Source: Prosthecobacter sp.
Lineage (GTDB): Bacteria > Verrucomicrobiota > Verrucomicrobiia > Verrucomicrobiales > Verrucomicrobiaceae
Reading direction: 5' to 3'
Assembly: GCA_020216965.1 (NCBI GenBank)
Contig: JAIWOJ010000138.1
Span: forward strand, 1-6,444
DNA: 6,444 bases
The notes under the pieces are model-generated. The model worked only from the letters and a program-made list of their open reading frames with translations. It was not told the DNA's origin and did not search any database. Each line of letters starts with the position of its first letter. Position 1 is the first letter of the stretch. A program made the translations under genes and the position numbers. Shown piece after piece: positions 1-6,444 of this stretch.

Positions 1-3000
1 GGTTCGCTCAGGCTGACAGTAAAGCGGCGGTTTTGGGTGATCCCAAACTGTGGCAGCAGGGTGAGGGTGATCGTCTTGCTCAGCTCCCCTGCGGCGAACT
101 CCACGCGCGTGTCCACGGCCGTGTAGTCCACGCCAGCCACGGCACCTGCAAAGGGCGGCACGCTAGAGGCGGTGCCATCGGCCGTGCGCAGCCGCACGCT
201 GGCAGGGCCGCTGCCTGTGCGGGTGAGGGTGATCTGTGCCTCCAACTGCCAGTAGTAACGCACGATGCTCGCGGTGGTGAGGGTGATCGGGCCGCCCAGG
301 AGCACGGTGTCTGTGCGCTGCTGGAGCTGCTGGATGCGGGTGTCTTCGGGGATGGGGGTCTCGGCGATGGTGTAAGCCGTGGCTGGCGTGGCATGGCGGG
401 CCTGGAGATGGCTGGAAAGCGCGGCCTGCTCACCGAGGATGTTCGGCGGCACGACTCCGGCTGCCGTGAAGTTGAGAGATTCATCCGTGCTGCCAGAGAG
501 GGTGCCACCATTCAGGAGGTAGCGGAAGTCATCTGCATTCGCCTTGAAGGGATAACTGTCGCCTCCGTTGGCCAGGAAGTTCAGAGTGACCACGGTGATG
601 GAGGTAGGGGCATCCGCGACGACATTGCCATTGACGACAACGTGGGCCGTGATGTTTCCATCCAAGTCCGTCAGGGCCACGCTACGCACGCGGGAGCCTG
701 CGGGCAGGCTGGAATCAAAGCTGAAGCTCATGCCGCCGATCTGGGGGAAACGGCCTTGGCCGCCCAGGGCGGCCACACCGTGCTCAAGGATGGCCTTGAG
801 ACCCGCCGGGGTGGTCTCACAGAGCATCAGGCCGTTGTTGAAACGCATGGAGTTTTCGATGTCGAGCAATGAGATCGCACCTGCGGGCTTGTTCGCGCCT
901 GGGTTGGCGATCGGGGGCAGCTTGGCACCGCTGCCGACCTCCACCGCGCCGATGGCAGCGCGGATGCCGCCGCCGTTTTTCAGCGCGACGACGTGCGTGG
1001 CGCTGGGGAGTGCCGTTTTGCCCACCGTGACCATGGAATCGGCACTGAGGTTGCCCAGGTTGGTTTCCTGGTTGCGGACAAAGTTGCGCTCACCCTCCAG
1101 ATAGACGGTGGTGTAGCCGCGCACATCGCCATCCTTGGCGTTGATGACGCCCTGCACTGCGTCAGTGATCTGTTTCACCCGCGCGCCTTTCGTGCCTGGG
1201 GCAAAGGCGGTGGTCGCTAGGTCTGCGAGCGGCACACCCCAGGCGGCAGCCACGTTTTCGGGCGTGGAGGCGTAGGCACCGTTGATGGCCGTGTTGGCCT
1301 GGAGGTTGGGCACGATGATGGTGCCGTCAGCATCAAAATCCACCACCAGGCGGCCCAGGTAGGTGTATTCGTTGTCCGTGTTCACGACCACGCAGGGCTT
1401 GCCGTCGGCACCTGCCGTGTAGATCGGATAATTGCCTGCAAAGTTAGCGGCATGGCCTGGGAAGGCCACGGCCACATCGTCCGCATCCCCGAGACGGGTG
1501 TTGGAGCCGGCAGCGAGGACGATGTCCACATCCCTGAGCATGGGGGCCAGCATCAGCTCATTGGCGATCTGCTGAAGGTGGGCCATGAGGATAATCTTGT
1601 TCACGCCCTGGTTCTTCAAATCATCAATGACGGGCTGCAGTTGTGCAGCCAAGAGCGCCATGTCGTCGCCGGAGGGATTGCCCTTCACCTGCACGTTTCC
1701 TGCGGAGCTGATGGCACGCAGAATCTGCGTGGTGGCACCCACGAGGCCGATCTTTTGACCGCCACGCGTGATGACGCAGCTCGGGACGATGCGCTGCTTG
1801 AGGCCGGATGCCTCCTCCAGGCCGCCAACGCCGACGGTTTCTAGGTAACGACCCGAGATGCCACTGTCTGCAGAGAAGTCGAGGTTGGCGCTCAGGTAGG
1901 GGAACTCTGCATCCAGCACCGCGTCAGCAAAGGCATTGGTGCCGAAGTCAAACTCATGGTTGCCGATGGTGGATGCTTCGACGCCGAGGCGGTTGTGGAT
2001 CTCAATGTCAGCGGCAAAGGGGTTATTGCCTTTGTTGTGGGTGGCTGCGACGACGGGGTCCGTGCCAGCGGCGGCAAAGGGGCCTGGGATGTAATTGTCA
2101 CCCCCAGCCAGGATGATGGTGTTCGGATAGCTGCCGTCAAAGGCATCCACCAGGGCAGCGAGGTTTGGCGCGGTCTGGGAGGCGAGCAAGCCGGCCTCAC
2201 CATCGGCGAGGTGGAGAAGCTGGAGGGTGTAATCCACGACCACAGGCGGCACCAGGGTGTGCTGCCCTGGGGAGCCAACCTCCGTGGAGCTATTCACGGC
2301 CTGGAAGGCACCATTCACCCCCGCCGTGCTGAACGTGGTGAGCAGCACCACATCCGCCGCAGGGGCGTTTTCAAAGGTGCGGAAGGGAGCGCTGGATGGG
2401 GAGACGCCAAAGGAGACGCTGACGCGGCGCACGTTGTTGGTATCGTAGAGATTCACCGCATCTCCACCTGTGGAGAGGCCTACCCCACCGCCGGTGTAGG
2501 CACCGACTTGGAGATTGGCGGGCGGGTTGGCCCCGAACCAGTTGGAAAGGAAGGTGTTGCGCGCGGTGGTGAGGTTGGCCGTCTCCAGGAAGATCACGGA
2601 TTCACCTGGCGCGATGCTGGTGATGCCGCTCATGGGCACGGCAGCGGCGGGGGATTCGGAGCTGTCGTCCATCTTCCAGCCGGTGACGTTCACCGCGCGG
2701 GCACCGATGTTGGTGACCTCAAACCAGTCGGCACCGACCGGGCTGTTGCCACTGCTCCAGGGGGCCACCTCGGTGATGCGCAGGATGCCAGGGGCGGAGT
2801 AGCCAGGAGAACCGATCTCCACCGAGCTGGTGGCAGCGACAAAGGCACCATTCACGCCGACTTGGCTGAAGAGCGTCAGGGTCACCTCATTGAGAGCTGC
2901 CGTATTGTCAAAGGTCTGGTAGGGGGAGGTGTTGTCTGCGGCACCAAAGCTGACGCGGGAGTGCAGCACGCCTGCGGCGGTGTAGAGGTTCACAGCGTCA

Positions 3001-6000
3001 CCTCCCGTGCCGAGGCCGACGCCGGAGCCCTGGTAGGTGCCAATTTGCAGGCCGGAGGGCACATTGGAGCCGAACCAGACCGTCTTGAAGGTATCCACGA
3101 TGGTGGCCTGGTTGGAGACCGTGCTTTCGATGAAAATGACGGACTCCCCAGGGGCGATGCTGGTGATGCCATTGAGGGCAACGGAGGAGGCAAAGGAGTT
3201 GGAATTGTCGTCCATCTTCCAGCCGGTGATGTCCACGGCGTTTTCGCTGACGTTGGTGACCTCAAACCAGTCACCACCCACAGCCCCATTGCCGCTGGCC
3301 CAGGGGGCTACCTCGGTGATGATAAGCGCGGGGGCGGGTGGGGTTTCTACGACCTGATCGATGACGGTCAGGGTGTAAGGCAAGGTGGCATCCGGCGTGG
3401 TGCCGACGCTGGCATCGTCCACGGTAAGGGTGATGTTGTAGCTGGTTTTGGTCTCGTAGTCGAGGACGACACCCGCCCGAAGGAAGAGGGAAGAGCCGGT
3501 GATCTGGAAGGAGGCGGCATCTGGCCCGGTGATGTCCAGCACATTGTTGCCCAGCCCGTCATCGGTGATGACAATATCGCCCAGCTTGATGGGGGAGGCG
3601 GTGCTGGTGTTTTCCTGGATGGAATTCACCGCATTGTTCAGAGCCAGCGCCGTCGGAGGCTGGTTGGGCTGGCTGGAGGGCGCATAGACCCAGAGCTGGG
3701 GGAACTCGATGCTGCCGCCGCCATTTTCATTCACGATGTAGATATTCCCCGCGCGGTCCATGGTGATGCCTTCGTGCTGCTGGTCAGCGGCAGAAAGCGG
3801 GTTACCGCTATCTGTGACGATCTGGAGTGTGCTGTGGATGACGCCGGTGCGGCTGATATTGACCACCCGCGCATCTTCTTGGCCTAGGACGAGCAGGTTG
3901 CCCTCCTGGGCCTGGCCGCTCATGGAGGGCAGGTTGGAGAGGGCAAAGACATCCGCCACATCGGTCATGCCCAGCAGCGCGGTATTGAAGAGATTCACGG
4001 AGTTCACCGTGGTGGGGGATCCGTTGGTGGCCGTGCCTGCGGCGAAATCAATGCCCGTCTGGAAGACCCCGATGGGGTTCTTTTCCTTCAGCACGATGTA
4101 ACCGCTGGTCTGCGGATCCCAGCTCAGCCCCTCAGTGCCGGTGTTGTCGTCAAAGGTGCCAATCTTGACCGTCTGCGTAGCCGCGCGGGTGAGCGTGGTG
4201 CCTGCGGCGTAGGTGAATTTGACCAAGCGGCGCTCGCGCTCCTCACTCAGCACAAACTCACCATTGCCGATGTAGGTGATTCCTTCGGGATCATAAAACT
4301 CCACGCCCTGGGGCTTACCTGGGCTGAGTTCGAGAGACATGGTATCCACGAGCTGGCCGGTCTTGGTCACCTGCGTGACCGCGCGTCCGCCATCGCCGGT
4401 GATGAAGAGGGTGTCCGTGTCCCAATTGTAGGTGACTGCGGAGGCTTCATCACACAGCAGGTTGTGGGAGGCCGTGCCCGGCGGCAGCGGGGTGCGGCGG
4501 TATTCGGGCAAATTGTAACGGCCCACGCGGACGTAGGTGGAGAGGTCTACCACCGCTGGGCCCGTGGTGACGGTGACGGTGGCCGTGCGGCTATCGGTGC
4601 TGCCGCCCGCATTGCTCACGCGCGCCCAGTAGCTCGTGGTGGCCGTCAGCGCAGGCGTCGTAAAGCTGGCACCGCCTGTGCCCACCGGGTGGGTGGTATC
4701 TCCCGCCGTGCCGCGATACCACTGCACGGTGGGCGTCGGCGTGCCGGTGGCAGCTAGGCTGAGAGTGGCCGTGTAGCCGCTGGCGATGGTGACGTCCGCA
4801 GGTTCCGTGACGATGACCGGTGCCAGGATGTCGTCATTTAAAATCGTGCCTGTGCCCGTGGCGGTGCCGAGCACGGTGCTGCCGATGCTATTCACGAGGT
4901 TGGAGAGCGTGACGAGGATGGTTTCATCCGGCTCAGACGCCGTGTCTCCGAGCACAGTGATTTGGATGGGCAGGGTCGCTGGGCCGCCAGCGGTGAAGGT
5001 GAGGGTGCCTGGAGTCAGCGCGACATAATCCGAGCCGCTGGTCGCCGTGCCGCCCGTGACGGCGTAGTCCACCGTGAAGGCGGTGCTGGTGTCACTGCGG
5101 GTGACGTTCAGGGTCAGCGTGGTGGTGCCGCTGTTCCCCTCCTGGACTGAGGCGCTGGCAATGTCCACCGTTGGGGCACCCACTGTCACCCCCGGAGAGC
5201 CGATGTCTGCCGTATTGGCGGCGGAGGAGAAGCAGCCGATCTGGCCCGTCACAGCAAAGGTGTAGCGTGGGTTTGTGGCGCCTGAGGAGGGCACCCACAC
5301 GGCGGCCTGGGTGTCTGCTGAGCCGCCTGCCGAGCGGCCTGCATGGCCGCCGGTGGAATCCGTGCCGTCTGCCTTCTTGAAACCACCTGCTGCATAGCTG
5401 AAGTAGAACAACTCATTGCCGCCCTCATCATAGAGCGCCACGCCGTCATTTTGGCCCAAGCCGGGCGCGCCCACAGTCTGAAAGACCTGCACGCTGCTGG
5501 GGATGCCCCACCAGGTGCGGAAGGCCGCCGGACTGATGGTGGTGAAGATGACGGATTCTCCCGCCGCGATGCTGGAGCCAGCAGGCAGCTTGTAAGCTGC
5601 GGCAGCGCTGGCAGAGCGCCCGCTGTCATGCCAACTGTAGCCTGCCAGGGAGACGGCAGAGCTGCCAAAGTTCGTCAGCTCCCAGTAATCATTCACCCCC
5701 GTGGCGGCCTGCTGAGACTGCACCTCAGTGAGCATCAGGTTCGTCGTCAGCACATCACCATCATCCTGCACCGTGATTTCAAAGGTGCCCGGCGTGGCCC
5801 CTGAGGCGCTGGCCGTCAGGGTCACGGCGATGTTGCCATCCGGGAAACTGTCATCCACCGCCGTCACATCAAAGGTCGTGCTGGCCTGGCCGACGGGGAT
5901 GGTCACGGAGGCGGGCACCGTGGCCTCGGTGCTGTCACTGGAGTTCAGCGTCACCACCAGCTCTGCCGTCGTGCTGCCCGTGCGCGTCACGGTGCCCGTA

Positions 6001-6444
6001 GCGGCTGGATTCGCCGCGCTCTCCGAGAACGAGGCAGGTGTGACACTCAGGGAAAGCGTGATGCTCGGCCCCCCACCGAAGTTGAGGCCCGTCACCCCCG
6101 GAGAGCCGATATTGCTGCCGCCAGAGGTATTGGCATAAGCACCATCCACGCCTGCCGTGGCCGCCCGGTAGCGTTTGCCCGCACCGGTGCCAAACGCGGG
6201 ATCAATCACCGCCGACTGCGCGGCCACACCGCCCGCAGAAGCACCCGCGTGACCGCCCGCCGCTGCGCTGCCATCTGAGCGGGTAAAGCCACCTGCGGCG
6301 TAGGTAAAGTTGAAGATCAAATTGTCATTCTGGTCATAGAGCTTGACGGAGTCATTCATGCCCAAGCCAGGCCCGCCGACCAGGCGCTGGATGCCCGTGA
6401 GCGGCCCCCAGGTATTGAGAAAAGTGGTGGGATTCGTGGTGTCT
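1..6444 (-). CDS. Giant multidomain exported protein with lamin-tail, Calx-beta, Ig, propeller, cadherin and 5'-nucleotidase domains (fragment, open at both ends)
   Basis: A single minus-strand frame is open through the whole window, with 2147 complete codons from 6443 down to 3. Neither start nor stop lies inside, so the full protein is larger. I read the frame in sections along its length and it stays in register: every recognisable motif, from the lamin-tail GSPG ends to GNHEFDFG and FLANGGDSYPF, lies in the same phase, so there is no frameshift. Domain order from the N-terminal side: LTD-A, Calx-beta A, LTD-B, Calx-beta B, Ig, SdiA-regulated-type propeller, cadherin, LTD-C, LTD-D, metallophosphatase plus 5'-nucleotidase C-terminal domain, Calx-beta C. 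Composition is rich in A, G, T, S and V and very poor in cysteine, as is usual for secreted bacterial beta-sandwich proteins. Inferred role: exported or surface-attached phosphohydrolase acting on nucleotides or other phosphoesters. The signal peptide and any C-terminal sorting or anchor signal would lie outside the window. No neighbouring gene is visible. Confidence 0.95.
3..239 (-). other. Domain: Calx-beta-like domain C (partial, runs off the left edge)
   Basis: Residues 2069-2147. After the nucleotidase tail comes AQITLTRTGSGPASVRLRTADGTAS, then an extra SVPPFAGAV stretch, AGVDYTAVDTRVEFAAGE, SKTITLTLLPQ and RRFTVSLSEP. The order R-T-G, D-G-T-A, G-x-D-Y, F-x-x-G-E, k-T-I-x-L, F-x-V-x-L-S-x-P is the Calx-beta pattern. 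The stretch between DGTAS and GVDY is longer than usual. At least one further stretch of protein follows beyond the window. Confidence 0.82.
303..2231 (-). other. Domain pair: 5'-nucleotidase-type metallophosphatase with 5'-nucleotidase C-terminal domain
   Basis: Residues 1405-2047. N-terminal metallophosphatase (about 1310-2231): LQLLHLADGEAG with Asp1414, AGGDNYIPGPF with Asp1449, IGNHEFDFG with Asn1495 and His1496, and MAHLQQ with His1622. C-terminal substrate domain (about 515-1135): ERNFVRNQETNLGNLSADS, LKNGGGIRAAIG (NGGGIR at 960-977), DIENSMRFNNGL, RFPQIGGMSFSFD and FLANGGDSYPF (546-578). The tail DTRIQQLQQRTDTV closes the unit. In the UshA family the first domain holds two metals and the second binds the nucleoside, so hydrolysis of extracellular nucleotides or other phosphoesters to release phosphate is expected. 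Odd points: the usual D-x-H is D-G-E here, and the usual GGHSH/GGHSQ metal-binding loop reads AAGSNT (residues 1644-1649). I believe this marks a divergent subfamily found in large exported proteins, not a dead enzyme, but the sequence alone cannot settle that. Confidence 0.9.
2265..2786 (-). other. Domain: lamin-tail domain D
   Basis: Residues 1220-1393. ILRITEVAPWSSGN, DWFEVTNIGARAVNVTGWKMDD, IAPGESVIFLE, NWFGANPPANLQVG, GVGLSTGGDAVNLYD, VSFGVS, NGAFQA and EVGSPG follow the same order as in LTD-C, with a two-residue deletion near the middle. A short proline/valine linker (PPVVVDY) then leads straight into the metallophosphatase. Confidence 0.92.
2799..3326 (-). other. Domain: lamin-tail domain C
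   Basis: Residues 1040-1215. Starts LIITEVAPWASGN, then DWFEVTNVSENAVDITGWKMDD, IAPGESVIFIE, VWFGSNVPSGLQIG, GVGLGTGGDAVNLY, a VSFGAA strand, NGAFVA, and the terminal EIGSPGY. These are the ordered strands of a typical bacterial LTD. Its next neighbour LTD-D follows after only about four residues (SAPG) and is clearly its duplicate. Function is probably binding or spacing close to the catalytic domain. Confidence 0.92.
3357..3665 (-). other. Domain: cadherin-like
   Basis: Residues 927-1029. The linker NQPPTALAL opens the domain and is followed by a short NSIQENTST strand (the cadherin-type E-N-x-x), a GDIVITDDGLGNN turn, FQITGSSLFLRAG, and the signature LDYETKTSYNITLTVDD at 3402-3464. LDYE followed by T/Y-x-x-x-V-x-x-D-D is the classic calcium-coordinating pair of cadherin repeats, where E and D residues bind calcium between adjacent domains. 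Only one copy is present. It separates the propeller from LTD-C and may rigidify the link. Confidence 0.85.
3678..4562 (-). other. Domain: SdiA-regulated / YjiK-type beta-propeller
   Basis: Residues 628-922. The sequence repeats blade-like motifs: DEASAVTYNWDTDTLFIT (near residue 661), QVTKTGQLVDTMSL, DPEGITYIGNGEFVLSEER (from residue 718), NTGTEGLSWDP (767) with VLKEKNP (787), and QHEGITMDRAGNIYIVNENG (about 889). The recurring D/T-x-E-G-I/L core with acidic residues matches the SdiA-regulated propeller family and the related 'esterase-like activity of phytase' propellers. The biochemical role of the SdiA-regulated family is poorly defined, and phytase-like phosphoester hydrolysis or ligand binding is only a possibility. 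Length, near 295 residues, fits a six-bladed propeller. It is unusual to find it in one chain with a 5'-nucleotidase. Confidence 0.8.
4566..4820 (-). other. Domain: immunoglobulin-like beta-sandwich
   Basis: Residues 542-626. It begins PVIVTEPADVTIASGYTATL and carries the tryptophan strand TVQWYRG, followed by TTSYWARVSNAGGSTDSRTATVTV, which is the Y-x-A/C-x-V-x-N-A-G-G-S end of bacterial Ig-like domains. The canonical disulphide cysteines are absent, as is usual for this bacterial subtype. It connects Calx-beta B to the propeller. Confidence 0.82.
4830..5183 (-). other. Domain: Calx-beta domain B
   Basis: Residues 421-538. A well-formed Calx-beta pattern is visible: PTVDIASASVQEGNSGTTTL, then NVTRSD, the core DYAVTGGTAT..SDYV, GTLTFTAG, an ITVLGDT..EPDETILVTLSN strand pair, and the closing GTGTILNDD. 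The acidic EPDET and LNDD positions match those that bind calcium in characterised Calx-beta domains. Spacer or calcium-binding stalk role is inferred. Confidence 0.88.
5184..5741 (-). other. Domain: lamin-tail-like domain B
   Basis: Residues 235-420, a full-length LTD. It starts NLMLTEVQSQ and continues with YWELTNFGSSAVSLAGYSW, the typical 'W-x-E-L-x-N' strand and G-Y/W turn of lamin tails. AGESVIF, GLGQNDGVALYD, a FSYAAGGF turn, a GGHAGRSAGG loop and DIGSPGVT at the end follow. It is the same subtype as LTD-A: both lack the TGGDAVNLY form seen in LTD-C and D and both carry the glycine-histidine loop. One cysteine lies near the C-terminal side (5232-5234). Confidence 0.85.
5751..6068 (-). 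other. Domain: Calx-beta-like beta-sandwich A
   Basis: Residues 126-231. The pattern is SVTPASFSESAANPAATGTV..RTGSTTAELVVTL, then a SSD..EATVP..VTIP.GQ....F.VTAVDD segment and a closing F.ITVQDDGD. This is the Calx-beta-like arrangement common in large surface proteins of Planctomycetes, Verrucomicrobia and Cyanobacteria, with a conserved VDD acidic turn that in true Calx-beta domains can bind calcium. It links LTD-A to LTD-B and probably acts as spacer or calcium-stiffened stalk. Confidence 0.7.
6093..6443 (-). other. Domain: lamin-tail-like domain A (partial, N-terminal part off the window)
   Basis: Fragment residues 1-117. It shows the second half of a lamin-tail (LTD) fold: a WG...L..IQRLVGGPG stretch, then the hallmark GLGMNDSVKLYDQ (glycine loop followed by an N-D-x-V-x-L-Y-D strand), a FTYAAGGF turn, a GGHAGASAGG loop and the terminal NIGSPGVT. 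It aligns without a gap over its loop and terminus to LTD-B exactly 906 bp away, which makes the call firmer than this fragment alone would allow. LTDs in bacteria occur in exported proteins, often beside nucleases or phosphatases. Binding function here is unknown. Confidence 0.75.

Larger units (their letters stand above)
2265..3326 (-). repeat. Tandem duplication of LTD-C and LTD-D (period 537-543 bp)
   Basis: The two domains align along their full length. The offset is 537 bp at the NGAF end (2844 against 2307) and 543 bp at the TEVAPW end (3300 against 2757), explained by a two-residue length difference before the WFG motif. Nucleotide similarity is visible in several blocks, for example the ttccagccggtga and tggtgacctcaaaccagtc stretches, both present in each copy. 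Confidence 0.88.
5184..6443 (-). repeat. Diverged tandem duplication of an LTD + Calx-beta unit (period 906 bp)
   Basis: The end of LTD-A (GSPGVT, 6090-6107) and that of LTD-B (GSPGVT, 5184-5201) lie exactly 906 bp (302 codons) apart, and so do their YAAGGF...SAGG loops (6228-6302 and 5322-5396, both 75 bp). Each LTD is followed by a Calx-beta-type module, so the repeating unit is LTD plus Calx-beta. The two Calx modules are much less alike than the two LTDs. Confidence 0.7.

Noticed and set aside
33..1220. Overlapping plus-strand open frames opposite the nucleotidase and Calx-beta C region
   Set aside because: They overlap one another in different frames and give low-complexity translations. 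The minus-strand frame there contains NGGGIR and FLANGGDSYPF, so these are shadows.
1892..2278. Off-frame minus-strand open frame beginning with an ATG
   Set aside because: It is in another phase from the GNHEFDFG-containing frame, and its proline- and serine-rich translation has no known motif.
1956..3887. A 643-residue open frame on the plus strand
   Set aside because: It lies opposite the LTD, cadherin and propeller coding sequence. Its translation is rich in G, D, H and R with no domain motif, and it exists because the GC-rich codon usage of the minus-strand gene seldom yields stops on the other strand. The minus frame has clear conserved motifs throughout.
4801..4860. AT-richer patch (tcatttaaaat) considered as a promoter or gene boundary
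   Set aside because: It encodes the conserved ILNDD end of Calx-beta B and the frame runs straight through it, so there is no boundary.
4464..6138. Several short plus-strand and off-frame minus-strand open frames
   Set aside because: All lie within the coding sequence for Ig, Calx-beta and LTD-A/B. None has a recognisable motif, and their translations are biased to A, R, P, S or T as expected from shadow frames.
1..6444. Search for RNA genes, terminators, CRISPR repeats, insertion sequences and attachment sites
   Set aside because: Nothing convincing was seen. Repeated DNA blocks are all explained by homologous protein domains in a continuous coding frame.

Overview
The window is coding from edge to edge on the minus strand. 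One reading frame (codons on + coordinates 3-6443, 2147 residues) has no stop codon and enters and leaves the window open. It is therefore an internal fragment of one very large protein; neither its start, its stop nor any promoter is visible. There is no intergenic DNA, RNA gene, mobile element or CRISPR array. The base composition is GC-rich. The domain mix (lamin-tail domains, Calx-beta, cadherin and Ig modules, propeller, 5'-nucleotidase in one giant chain) resembles the large exported proteins of Verrucomicrobia, Planctomycetes and related environmental bacteria. A verrucomicrobial source is my best guess, from style only.

Reading from the N-terminal side (right end) to the C-terminal side (left end), the chain holds: a partial lamin-tail domain LTD-A (6093-6443); Calx-beta-like A (5751-6068); LTD-B (5184-5741); Calx-beta B (4830-5183); an Ig-like domain (4566-4820); a SdiA-regulated/YjiK-type beta-propeller (3678-4562); a cadherin-like domain (3357-3665); tandem LTD-C (2799-3326) and LTD-D (2265-2786); a complete two-domain 5'-nucleotidase/metallophosphatase (303-2231); and the start of another Calx-beta domain (3-239).

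The likely picture is an exported or surface-displayed phosphohydrolase. The nucleotidase, with the propeller as a possible second catalytic or binding part, sits on a long string of adhesive or spacer beta-sandwich modules. The most interesting points are the unusual metal-ligand motifs of the nucleotidase, the propeller in the same chain, and two independent lamin-tail duplications of different subtype. All domain names come from reading the translated sequence by eye, without any database search.
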